Both the position numbers and the translations under genes were made by a program. 42,378 nt of DNA. It comes from Lachnospiraceae bacterium (GTDB taxonomy: Bacteria > Bacillota > Clostridia > Lachnospirales > Lachnospiraceae). Every line of letters begins with the position of its first letter. The first letter of the stretch is position 1. Below are positions 33,096 through 42,378 of the stretch, one piece after another. The DNA lies in contig JAQYBF010000071.1 in NCBI GenBank assembly GCA_029338875.1, positions 1 through 42,378 on the forward strand, in the 5' to 3' direction. The notes below the pieces were generated by a model. The model was not told the origin of the DNA and did no database searches. It worked only from the letters and a program-made list of their open reading frames with translations.

Positions 33096-35146
33096 AATTC
33101 AATGTCTCCTTTCTCGATTGCATCATCCAGGATCCTCTTGATCAGATCCCTGGCTTCTGTCATATTTCCGCCTTCGATCTGGGCACCGGCAAGGTTCAGA
33201 TGACCTCCGCCTCCCAGTTTTTCCATGATTCTCTGCACATCGATCTCATCAATGGATCTGGCGCTGATATAGATCTTATTGTCGTACTCAGTCAGGACAA
33301 AGGATGCCTTGATACCTGTGATATCCAGAAGCTCGTTGGCTGCCTGAGCCGCAACGATGGTCGGGCTCTTCAGTCCGGTCGGGTCGCAGATGGATATGGC
33401 AAAGGATCCGCGGTAGACCTCCGCATCCCTGACCACCTCTGCCCTGGCCTTATAGGTATGCATATCCTCCCGGAGCATCTTCCGAACACGTGTCATATCG
33501 GCTCCGTTTCTTCTTAAATAGGCAGCCGCCTCGAAGGTCCGGACGCCGGTTTTGGCCATAAAGTTATTGGTATCAATCAGAATGCCTGCATATATGCAGT
33601 CGGCTTCCTTGGGCCGGATTTCGATCCGCTCGGCAAAATACTGAAGGATCTCTGCGATCATCTCACAGGTAGAGGATGCATAGGGCTCAATATAGGACAG
33701 AACCGGATTCTTGATCAGACCGTCACCCTGTCTGTGATGATCGAAGACCACGATATTCCGGCTCCGTTCCAGAAGCTCCGGGCATTCCGTATAATTGGCC
33801 CGGTTGGTATCAACGACGACAACCAGGGTCTTGTCGTCCACACCGTAGAGGGCTTCCTGGGTCGAAAGGATCAGATTGTCAGGCCAGTCATCCTCCTTGG
33901 TAATCAGGTCAACCAGAGGCCGTAAGGATGTGGTGATCGTATTCAGTACGATATGGCATTCCTTGCCCAGGTGTCTGGCTGCGATACAGATGCCCAGGCA
34001 GGCGCCGAAGGCATCAATGTCCGTGATCTTGTGTCCCATGACAATCACACGGTCCCGGGTGGTCATCATTTCCCGAAGGGCCTGGGCCTTGACTCTGGCC
34101 TTGACACGGGTGTTTTTCTCCACTTCTTTTCCATGGAGGCCGTAATAGGATACATTATGATGATCCTTGACAACAGCCTGGGAGCCGCCCCGGCCGAGGG
34201 CTATATTTATGGCCGCACGGGCGTATTCGAGAGTCTCCGGATAGCTGGTTCCGCCGACTCCGACACCGATTGACAGGGTCACATCGCTTTCATTGCCGAA
34301 ATGGATACCGCGAATCTCCTCCAGGATTGAGAACTTGCTCTCCTCCAGATCCGGCAGACAGCGCTGCTGGAAAATGACAAAATACTTATCCTTCTCGATT
34401 TTCTGGACAATTCCCTCATACTGCTGGAAGTACTGGCTGATCTTCTGATCGATGGTGGCTGTCAGAAGGGATCTCCTGACGACCTCCATTCCCTCAATGG
34501 TTTCCTCGTAGTTATCGATATAGATAATAGCGGGTACCATCTGCTGGTTCCAGTTCAGCTGACGGATCTGGTAGAGCTCCGTCTCATCGAAGACAAGCAC
34601 CGCATTGATGGAATGAATCAGTTCTTCCGTTGTGATCATTTCCCTTCGCTTAGGCTCGCTTTCTTCAAAAGACAGCCTCCTGAGCTCAATCCGGTACTTT
34701 CTGCCGTTAAATTCCAGGCGGATGATCTGCTTGACATCCTCGGAATGGGACAGGATCTCCGGCGTGATTTCCGGAAAAATGGTGGAAATGCTCTTATTAT
34801 AGCTCCCGTCCTTGTGAATCAGTTTCTGGAATTCCTTATTCAGCCAGATAAAGCGGCCGTTTCCGTCCAGCAGGGCATAGGGCAGCTGAAAATCTCTTAA
34901 AAACTTCTTCTGAACGGTTCCGTAATGGGTTGCAAAATTAATCAGCTCCGTGTTCAGCTTTCTCTTCACCCAGGCGAAAAGAATCAGCACGACAGCTGTA
35001 TAAAGAGCCGTGACTCCTGAGAGAACCATTCCGGCATCCAGATTATAGAAATCCAGACCGATGCTTACCGCTGCAAGCAGGATGATATTCAGGACCGGCA
35101 TAAGAAGGTAGGCTCTAAGCCTCCCATGATATTTCAAAGCTTCCAT
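33092..35146 (-). CDS. gdpP: Cyclic-di-AMP phosphodiesterase GdpP
   Basis: Hydrolyses cyclic di-AMP to pApA and so controls osmotic and wall homeostasis. The 684 residues have two N-terminal helices (about 13-31 and 38-60), a PAS-like domain (about 85-170), a degenerate GGDEF domain (about 190-320, no GGDEF motif) and DHH plus DHHA1 domains (about 345-684). Phosphodiesterase motifs are visible: GHKITDIDAFGA, VVVDTNRAN, VVFDHHRQGD and, near the end, GGGGHLNLAGAQ. AGAGG precedes the ATG. It leads the operon with rplI and dnaB. Confidence 0.95.
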   Translation of the reverse strand: MEALKYHGRLRAYLLMPVLNIILLAAVSIGLDFYNLDAGMVLSGVTALYTAVVLILFAWVKRKLNTELINFATHYGTVQKKFLRDFQLPYALLDGNGRFIWLNKEFQKLIHKDGSYNKSISTIFPEITPEILSHSEDVKQIIRLEFNGRKYRIELRRLSFEESEPKRREMITTEELIHSINAVLVFDETELYQIRQLNWNQQMVPAIIYIDNYEETIEGMEVVRRSLLTATIDQKISQYFQQYEGIVQKIEKDKYFVIFQQRCLPDLEESKFSILEEIRGIHFGNESDVTLSIGVGVGGTSYPETLEYARAAINIALGRGGSQAVVKDHHNVSYYGLHGKEVEKNTRVKARVKAQALREMMTTRDRVIVMGHKITDIDAFGACLGICIAARHLGKECHIVLNTITTSLRPLVDLITKEDDWPDNLILSTQEALYGVDDKTLVVVVDTNRANYTECPELLERSRNIVVFDHHRQGDGLIKNPVLSYIEPYASSTCEMIAEILQYFAERIEIRPKEADCIYAGILIDTNNFMAKTGVRTFEAAAYLRRNGADMTRVRKMLREDMHTYKARAEVVRDAEVYRGSFAISICDPTGLKSPTIVAAQAANELLDITGIKASFVLTEYDNKIYISARSIDEIDVQRIMEKLGGGGHLNLAGAQIEGGNMTEARDLIKRILDDAIEKGDIEL

Positions 35147-35185
35147 TCATACCTCTCCATTCATACCTTCTTAATCATGAACTGT

Positions 35186-35191
35186 ATTATA
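35186..35191 (-). promoter_or_regulatory. Extended -10 of the gdpP promoter
   Basis: Minus-strand TGATATAAT (hexamer at these positions) lies 40 bases before gdpP; no good -35 is seen (TCGACC at 16 bases is the best). Confidence 0.55.
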
Positions 35192-35277
35192 TCACATGCG
35201 AAGGCAGGGTCGAGAGCCTTCCCCGGTGACTTTGTTACTTTGACGGAAGTTTTTTGTTATTTTTGGTCGTTATGACA

Positions 35278-35306
35278 TTGTCTGCAGAATTTTCTTTGGC
35301 TATACT
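35278..35306 (+). promoter_or_regulatory. Promoter for the HPr-like gene and msmX
   Basis: TTGTCT (35278-35283), 17 bases, TATACT (35301-35306), with a leader of about 35 bases that contains AAGGAGG. No cre-like operator was recognised around it. Confidence 0.65.
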
Positions 35307-35348
35307 GACCATAGCTGATGAAGAAAGCTGACGGAAGGAGGAATCGTT

Positions 35349-35582
35349 TTGACTAAGGTAAAGATCAATCTCAATTCCATTGACCGTGTGAAAAGTTTCG
35401 TCAATATCATTTCCAAATTTGACAACGACTTCGATCTGGTATCCGGCCGCTATGTCATTGATGCGAAATCCATCATGGGTATCTTTTCCCTGGACCTCTC
35501 CAAGAATCTGGAGCTGGTCATTCAGAAGGATACGCAGGTTGCCGAAATCCTCAATGCATTGAAAGACTTCATCGTGGAATAA
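35349..35582 (+). CDS. HPr-like (Crh-like) protein lacking the phosphorylatable histidine
   Basis: A 77-residue protein with the HPr fold. VIDAKSIMGIFSLDLSK (36-52) matches the region around regulatory Ser46 of HPr, kept here as Ser41. The active-site region that should read HARP is SIDR (10-13), and the whole protein contains no histidine, so it cannot carry PTS phosphate. That is the logic of Bacillus Crh, which works only in catabolite control through its serine. It starts at a TTG with a strong AAGGAGG. It lies 37 bases before msmX and is probably cotranscribed with it. Confidence 0.88.
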   Translation: MTKVKINLNSIDRVKSFVNIISKFDNDFDLVSGRYVIDAKSIMGIFSLDLSKNLELVIQKDTQVAEILNALKDFIVE

Positions 35583-35619
35583 GTGTTCTATAGTTTTATA
35601 GAAGGGTAGGTTTTTACAA

Positions 35620-36729
35620 ATGGCAAGTGTACAGCTTGAAAACGTAACCAAGGTTTATCCGAGCGGTGTTACCGCCGTTAAGGATTTCAACCTCGACGTC
35701 AAGGACAAGGAATTCATCATTTTCGTAGGACCGTCCGGATGTGGTAAGTCTACCACACTTCGTATGATCGCAGGTCTTGAGGATATCACCTCCGGTACCT
35801 TAAAGATCGACGGCAAGGTCATGAACAATGTAGAGCCCAAGGATCGTGATATCGCAATGGTATTCCAGAACTACGCTCTGTATCCTCACATGACCGTATT
35901 TGATAACATGGCATTCGGCCTGAAGCTCCGTAAGGTTCCCAAGGACGAGATCAAGAAAAAGGTTGACGAGGCAGCTGATATCCTCGGACTGAAGCCTTAT
36001 CTGGATCGTAAGCCCAAGGCTCTTTCCGGTGGACAGAGACAGCGTGTTGCCATGGGACGTGCCATTGTTCGTAATCCTAAGGTCTTCCTTATGGATGAGC
36101 CGCTCTCCAACCTTGATGCAAAGCTTCGTGTTCAGATGAGAACCGAAATCTCCCGTCTGCATGACCGTCTGGGCGCAACCATCATCTACGTAACCCATGA
36201 CCAGACCGAGGCTATGACCCTTGGTACCCGTATCGTAGTTATGAAGGACGGTGTTGTACAGCAGGTAGATACTCCTCAGACTCTTTACAACGCTCCCTGC
36301 AATCTCTTCGTAGCAGGCTTCATCGGATCTCCTCAGATGAACTTCCTGGATGCAAAGCTTTCCGAGGAAGGCTCCAAGGTATATGCAACAATCGAGAACG
36401 CAAAGCTTGAGGTTCCTGAAGAGAAGGCCAAGGTTCTGAAGGAAAAGGGCTACATCGGAAAGACCGTTGTCATGGGTATCCGTCCTGAGCACCTGAACGA
36501 TGCCGCAATCGATGAGCATGACAATCCGAACCGAATCACAGCCAAGATTCGTGTATACGAGCTTCTCGGTGCCGAGGTTTATCTCTACTTCGATTTCGGC
36601 GGCACACAGATGACCGCACGTGTAGATCCTTCTACCCCTGCAAAGATGGGTCAGGAGACTACCTTCACTCTGGATATGACAAAGACTCATTTCTTCGACA
36701 AGGAAACCGAGCTTACCATCACAAACTAG
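35620..36729 (+). CDS. msmX: Sugar ABC transporter ATP-binding protein, MsmX/UgpC type
   Basis: Multi-purpose ATPase for carbohydrate importers of the CUT1 class. The 369 residues have Walker A GPSGCGKST (36-44), Q-loop, signature LSGGQRQRVAMGRA (about 134-147), Walker B VFLMDEPLSNLD and the switch His in YVTHDQTEAM, then a C-terminal MalK-type regulatory (TOBE) region (about 240-369). Codon use (CGT, GGT, GTT) is more biased than in the neighbours, suggesting high expression. It stands without permeases of its own, as MsmX does in Bacillus, and could serve the permease at 41841. Confidence 0.95.
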   Translation: MASVQLENVTKVYPSGVTAVKDFNLDVKDKEFIIFVGPSGCGKSTTLRMIAGLEDITSGTLKIDGKVMNNVEPKDRDIAMVFQNYALYPHMTVFDNMAFGLKLRKVPKDEIKKKVDEAADILGLKPYLDRKPKALSGGQRQRVAMGRAIVRNPKVFLMDEPLSNLDAKLRVQMRTEISRLHDRLGATIIYVTHDQTEAMTLGTRIVVMKDGVVQQVDTPQTLYNAPCNLFVAGFIGSPQMNFLDAKLSEEGSKVYATIENAKLEVPEEKAKVLKEKGYIGKTVVMGIRPEHLNDAAIDEHDNPNRITAKIRVYELLGAEVYLYFDFGGTQMTARVDPSTPAKMGQETTFTLDMTKTHFFDKETELTITN

Positions 36730-36804
36730 GATGAAGCTCCTCCTCAGGGATTCTGATCAAGTTCTTTCTAATTGATCTTTGATCAAATTTTGATTTTGAG
36801 AGAA

Positions 36805-36846
36805 GTTTGATTCCGATGGTTTGATTTCGATGATTTGATTTCAATT
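36805..36846 (+). repeat. Three tandem 14-nt repeats after msmX
   Basis: GTTTGATTCCGATG, GTTTGATTTCGATG and ATTTGATTTCAATT follow head to tail, and a perfect TTGATC/GATCAA palindrome with a TTT centre (about 36772-36786) lies just before them. The stretch is A/T-rich and non-coding, between the msmX stop and its terminator. Confidence 0.75.
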
Positions 36847-36876
36847 GAAGATTCACCGAAGATTTCAATAATCCAC

Positions 36877-36923
36877 AAGACAGCTGCAGAATCATTTGAT
36901 ATGGTTCTGCGGCTGTCTTTTTT
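36877..36923 (+). terminator. Terminator after msmX
   Basis: AAGACAGCTGCAGAA pairs with TTCTGCGGCTGTCTT (one G-T pair), loop of 13 bases, T6 tail. Confidence 0.9.
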
Positions 36924-37015
36924 CTCCTTCTTTTCAATACCGGCCACAAGATTCCCCGAATCCGTTATAATAAGTACATAAAATCTTTTGAATTCACACA
37001 GAGGACGGAATCATC

Positions 37016-38026
37016 ATGTCTGAAAATATAAACCACGGCGAAAATGTTCGTAAAAATCCTGAAGAAAATATCAGAGAAAATTCCAGCGAGAATATAAGTA
37101 AAGGTGCTTTGGAGAAGCCATTGGAGGAAATCCGTTCAATCACAGGCATTCCCTTTCAGCTGGCCGATCACACAATTTCCGATGAAGAACTGGAGAAACG
37201 CCTTACATTTCTATTAAAAGGCCTGAAGGCCTCGGCATCCGGTCTGTCACAGACAGATCTTCTCCGTCAGCTTCTGACTGGAGAGCTTTCCTCCGATGAG
37301 GCGGAGGCCCTTCTGGAGCGCAGTCATTTCCGGACCGAGGGCTGCTTCGGCCTTCTTCTCCTTCACTTCGACAAGGCCTATCGGGACCAGCCGGATACCC
37401 TTGCCATTCTTCGAGAAATTACGGAGGTCTCATCTACCTTCTATCTGGAGATAAACGATCATGATCTGGTCCTTCTTCTGGTTTCTGACCAGTCCTTTTC
37501 TCCGGACGATCTGGAGAAAACGGCTGCTGAAATCTGCGATACCATGGCAGCAGAGGCCATGCAGACCATCCGCATTGCCTTTGACAGGCCATCTGATCAG
37601 CTTTCGGAGCTTCCGAAAATCTACCAGAACCTTCTTCTCTCCATGAAGGTCGGCCGTATCTTACTCTCCTCCGAACAGATCTATAATTTCAGAGATCTGG
37701 GCCTGGGCAAGCTGATATCCCGCCTGCCCCGTCAGGCCTGTATTGATTATCTGGAGGAGTCTCTTCCCGGAGTTGATTTCTCTGAAATCGATGAGGAAAC
37801 CAGACATACCATCCGGACCTTTTTCGCCAGCGGCCTGAACATTGCAGAAACTGCCCGGAATCTCTATCTCCACAGGAATACCCTGGTCTACCGGCTCGAT
37901 AAGTTCAAACGGACAACCGGCCTGGACTTAAGAGACTTCGATGATGCCGTCCGCTGCCGGATCGGTATGATGATTTCTTCCTACCTAAAAAACGATGAAG
38001 AGGATTCATCGGACAATCCTTCCTGA
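37016..38026 (+). CDS. PucR/CdaR-type transcriptional regulator
   Basis: A 336-residue DNA-binding regulator. The C-terminal 60 residues form the PucR-type helix-turn-helix: TFFASGLNIAETARNLYLH then RNTLVYRLDKFKRTTGLDL (about 265-303). The central region (about 95-225) is a sensor-like fold without a clear ligand motif. The first 30 residues repeat ENIR/ENIS-type units, low complexity. In relatives this regulator lies beside msmX and is presumed to control sugar import; that is by analogy. A weak TATAAT (36966-36971) precedes it. Confidence 0.85.
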   Translation: MSENINHGENVRKNPEENIRENSSENISKGALEKPLEEIRSITGIPFQLADHTISDEELEKRLTFLLKGLKASASGLSQTDLLRQLLTGELSSDEAEALLERSHFRTEGCFGLLLLHFDKAYRDQPDTLAILREITEVSSTFYLEINDHDLVLLLVSDQSFSPDDLEKTAAEICDTMAAEAMQTIRIAFDRPSDQLSELPKIYQNLLLSMKVGRILLSSEQIYNFRDLGLGKLISRLPRQACIDYLEESLPGVDFSEIDEETRHTIRTFFASGLNIAETARNLYLHRNTLVYRLDKFKRTTGLDLRDFDDAVRCRIGMMISSYLKNDEEDSSDNPS

Positions 38027-38091
38027 TCGTCTTTTCCTCAGATCATGGAGGTCCCTTTTCCGTTGAAACTGGATGAAAATTAAATGCATGT

Positions 38092-38128
38092 AAAAAGAGA
38101 CGAAGGTTTTTCCCTCGTCTCTTTCTTT
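38092..38128 (+). terminator. Terminator after the PucR-type regulator
   Basis: AAAGAGACGA pairs with TCGTCTCTTT, with an inner GG/CC pair across one mismatch, followed by CTTT. It can also act on the opposite strand for the gene ending at 38163. Confidence 0.85.
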
Positions 38129-38162
38129 GACCTATACCTTATAATTTTTCATACTCCGGACT

Positions 38163-38705
38163 TCAGCTCAGCTTTCTGGCCCTGGCCTTGTCCTCGTCTG
38201 ACAGTGTCACCCGGGAGGGGTTCATTCGCTGCAGAATATCAAGGATCTCGATACTGGGTTCAAAGATGACCTTGGTTTCCGTTGCGGTCAGCTCATCCTT
38301 TACGATCATGACATAATAGTTCTTTCCCTTGGTATGAGAAGAGCAGTCCTTAACCGGCATGCTCTTTCCAATATAAGGCCGAACCGGATCCGTATGGGTC
38401 GGAGCCAGAACCACAATGTTGGCCTCTTTGGTTGTAATTACATTCTTTCTCTTTCTTCCTCCGATGACCTTGTCAATGTCCAGCTCACCGTTGGTATAGC
38501 TGTAATCGAAGGACAGGGAGGTGTGCTGGAAGTTATACCAGGCCAGCACAGCAAAAAGCAGTGCCATGATCAGCATGGGAGGAAAGATCGGCATCATAAG
38601 GACATTCAGGAATGCCAGTACAGCTGAAATATAGGCCATGACCTTCACACTTCCAGGCACCTTTCTCTCAACCGTGCACTCGTAGAAAATATCCTGCTGA
38701 TACAT
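38163..38705 (-). CDS. Small two-helix membrane protein (DUF6106-like)
   Basis: A 180-residue protein with two adjacent membrane helices (about 20-38 and 41-58), then a soluble C-terminal part with a PH-like strand pattern (SFDYSYTNGELDIDKVIGG, about 66-84; KNYYVMIVKDELTATETKVIF). I think it matches the Lachnospiraceae family DUF6106 but cannot verify it. CGGAGG precedes the ATG. It lies 20 bases after the lacZ C-terminal fragment with no terminator between, so it is probably in the same transcript. Function unknown. Confidence 0.7.
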   Translation of the reverse strand: MYQQDIFYECTVERKVPGSVKVMAYISAVLAFLNVLMMPIFPPMLIMALLFAVLAWYNFQHTSLSFDYSYTNGELDIDKVIGGRKRKNVITTKEANIVVLAPTHTDPVRPYIGKSMPVKDCSSHTKGKNYYVMIVKDELTATETKVIFEPSIEILDILQRMNPSRVTLSDEDKARARKLS

Positions 38706-38725
38706 ATCAAACCTCCGTCACTAGA

Positions 38726-39877
38726 TCAGATTCCCCGGAAGGAGAATGTAATATTCATCGGTTTCTTATTATCCAACATAAACTCCGGATGTGTCAAGGC
38801 GCCCCAGGTATCGTCTCCGGCAATGCCCATCTGTTTTCCGACACGGACACAGGTACGAACCGGAAGAGGCAGCTCATTCTGATGGGTCGCATTTTCCACT
38901 TCCTGCGGTGTCCAGGGCAGAGCCGAGAATTCCAGATGATTGCAGTTGAAGCGGATGCCTCTTCCCCTGTTATCCGTAAGCTCTGCAAACCGTACATCCA
39001 TCTTGTTACCGCATTCCTGAGGAACCAGGTACTTGGCCATGTTGTCCATGACTTCATTCTCATAGATGCCGATCTTGGCATTCTGCCGGTCGACATAGGT
39101 CTCCTCCGGCCCCTTTCCATACCACTTCAGATGATGGAGATCATAATCCAGACCGAACATCATGCTGAATTCCGGAAGTTCACCGACTTCAGAGCTCGGA
39201 TCCATATCCAGGCTGACCTGGATCTCTCCGTCCGGGAATACCGTATAGGAAACCTTACAGTCCATGGCAGGCTTGGCAGCCAGATGATAGGTATAGATAA
39301 CCTTTACAGAATCTTCTTTCTCTTCTACCTTGTAGTCAGTTCCCCGTCTTCCATGATGATATTTATGTGATACATACATGGAAGCGGCCTTCCACTGGCC
39401 GGCCCGGAAGGGCAGCTGGTTTGCCATGTCGTTTTCGGTCATGGCCCGCCAGAAATTCGGCTTCGGGATCGTCTTTAGAAGCTCTCTTCCGCCGTAGACA
39501 TAGGAAACGAGTCCTCCGAAGAGGCGGGAGAAGATGACTTCAAAATTCTCTCCCTTGACGCCCAGATTCTTCCATCCGTGTACGACAGTAAGCTTCCCCT
39601 CATGCTTTACTTCTGCAGCCTTGCCGAAGACGCCCTGTCCCCAGGCCACTTCATGACCCTGGTCTGCCCAGAGCTCATCTTTCTTCAGAAGGAAGGATAC
39701 GGTTACGACATACTCTCCGCCTTCGGTCGGGATCTCAAAAGGCAGGTCAAAGGATTTTGTCTCGCCGGGGTCTACATTTACCTCAGTCAGATATCCGTCC
39801 TCAAATTCGCCGTCCTTTTCCAGAAGGATTTCACAGTCATAGTCAGAGGTCGGTGTGAACAGAGCATTGTTTTCCAC
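38726..39877 (-). CDS. lacZ: Beta-galactosidase, C-terminal part (separate frame after in-frame stop)
   Basis: 383 codons from a GTG at 39877, in the same frame as the upstream 617-codon part and separated from it by one TAA and five codons. It contains the C-terminal domains of GH2 LacZ: the start of domain 4 and the large Bgal_small_N sandwich (about 95-383: GLVSYVYGGRELL, then EFSMMFGLDYDLHHLKWYGKGPEETYVDR). No good ribosome site precedes the GTG (only AAAAAGATAG). It makes no catalytic residues itself except those completing the pocket. Either a separate subunit like LacM of lactobacilli, or the rear of a gene broken by a nonsense mutation. Confidence 0.75.
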   Translation of the reverse strand: MENNALFTPTSDYDCEILLEKDGEFEDGYLTEVNVDPGETKSFDLPFEIPTEGGEYVVTVSFLLKKDELWADQGHEVAWGQGVFGKAAEVKHEGKLTVVHGWKNLGVKGENFEVIFSRLFGGLVSYVYGGRELLKTIPKPNFWRAMTENDMANQLPFRAGQWKAASMYVSHKYHHGRRGTDYKVEEKEDSVKVIYTYHLAAKPAMDCKVSYTVFPDGEIQVSLDMDPSSEVGELPEFSMMFGLDYDLHHLKWYGKGPEETYVDRQNAKIGIYENEVMDNMAKYLVPQECGNKMDVRFAELTDNRGRGIRFNCNHLEFSALPWTPQEVENATHQNELPLPVRTCVRVGKQMGIAGDDTWGALTHPEFMLDNKKPMNITFSFRGI

Positions 39878-39892
39878 AGTAAAGCTATCTTT

Positions 39893-41796
<1,904 letters not shown>

Positions 41797-41840
41797 ATAA
41801 ATCTTAGGCAATATGTGTGAAACAGAGTCTGAACTGTCTC

Positions 41841-42378
41841 TTACTTGACCGCACCGGTAATTCCTTCTGCGAACTGCTTCTGCAGTACGAAGAAGACGAT
41901 CATGGTCGGAATCGAGCAGAAAAGTACGCCCAGCATCAGGACACCGTAGTCAGGTGTATAACCGCCGGCCAGGTTTGCAATCAGCATCGGCATGGTCCAT
42001 GCATCGGTGTTGGTTCCCATAACAACCTTCGGCCACAGGTAAGCGTTCCATGCATTCATGAAAGTGATTACTGCGGCAGCTGCAAAGGTGGATTTCATAA
42101 CCGGCACATACATTCTGAAATAAATCTGGAACTCGTTCAGTCCATCCAGTCTTGCTGCTTCCATGATATCCTGAGGGAAGTTACGTGAGTTCTGACGGAA
42201 CATCATAATCATGAAAGGGGTCGAAATCGACGGCAGAATGAAGGCCCATACGGTATACATGATTCCCATGCTGTTTACTAACTTAAAAAGGGGAATCATC
42301 GTTGCTACCTGAGGTACCATCATGGCAAGAAGAAGAATGTCAAATAATTTATCCTTCATCTTGGTGTGATAGAGCTCG
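41841..42378 (-). CDS. Carbohydrate ABC transporter permease, MalG type (5' end cut by window)
   Basis: Inner-membrane permease of a CUT1 sugar importer. About 179 residues are visible, reading into the window edge without a stop; the frame continues above the Met at 42359 with ELYHTK, so the true start lies outside. Membrane helices alternate through the sequence, and the ATPase-coupling EAA loop is clear: DIMEAARLDGLNEFQIYFRM. No ATPase gene is adjacent, consistent with use of a shared MsmX-type ATPase. A galactoside substrate is inferred from the following lacZ. Confidence 0.92.
   Translation of the reverse strand, partial: ELYHTKMKDKLFDILLLAMMVPQVATMIPLFKLVNSMGIMYTVWAFILPSISTPFMIMMFRQNSRNFPQDIMEAARLDGLNEFQIYFRMYVPVMKSTFAAAAVITFMNAWNAYLWPKVVMGTNTDAWTMPMLIANLAGGYTPDYGVLMLGVLFCSIPTMIVFFVLQKQFAEGITGAVK

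Overview
The window reads as ordinary chromosome from a low-to-mid GC Gram-positive anaerobe, most likely a Lachnospiraceae (Clostridia) member. The basis is gene content and family signatures: GdpP-rplI-dnaB and dnaX-ybaB-recR blocks, MecA, a MsmX-type ATPase, sigma-A-like promoters and strong AGGAGG ribosome sites. Several proteins (DUF5702, DUF6382, probable DUF6145 and DUF6106) are, to my knowledge, largely confined to this family. No phage, insertion sequence or CRISPR array was seen.

Layout. (1) 1-6006, minus strand: argF-birA, a small unknown gene, dusB, then a consensus promoter with a structured leader driving greA-lysS; LysRS carries a C-terminal tRNA-binding domain cut by the window edge. 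(2) 6409-9885: a secreted SH3/SleB-like wall hydrolase divergent from an orphan murG, then a HIT protein. (3) 9911-19844, minus strand: a complete Tad/Flp pilus operon read from a promoter at about 19880: prepilin peptidase, TadZ, TadA, TadB, TadC, Flp pilin, DUF5702 protein, TadE-like protein with a double Cys/His module, a second prepilin peptidase, a small TadE-like protein and a DUF6382 protein. (4) 20187-24045: dnaX-ybaB-recR and a tocopherol-cyclase-like protein. (5) 24176-28888: tRNA-Ser(CGA), a second GreA-like factor behind duplicated hairpins, then sua5, an atypical low-molecular-weight phosphatase, a dCMP deaminase and a membrane-anchored GH18 protein. (6) 29676-35146: mecA, a DUF1858 protein divergent from a 56-residue 2[4Fe-4S] ferredoxin, and gdpP-rplI-dnaB. 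(7) 35349-42378: a His-less HPr-like (Crh-like) protein, MsmX/UgpC ATPase and PucR-type regulator, then a membrane protein, a beta-galactosidase split by one in-frame TAA, and the end of a MalG-type sugar permease.

How the genes fit together. The Tad block is a self-contained surface-pilus machine with lineage-specific parts: an Ig-like insertion in TadC, a TadZ without a P-loop, and two peptidases. The right end looks like a sugar-use module: the permease imports a probable galactoside, LacZ cleaves it, and MsmX may power this and other sugar transporters, with the Crh-like protein and PucR regulator as candidate controls. MecA (ClpC adaptor) and the YwlE-like phosphatase relative both touch regulated proteolysis in Firmicutes.

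The points most worth a second look are the split lacZ, the G8 tract with in-register 12-nt repeats between tadB and tadC, the unusual Tad components, the altered phosphatase active site, and several leader RNA structures.
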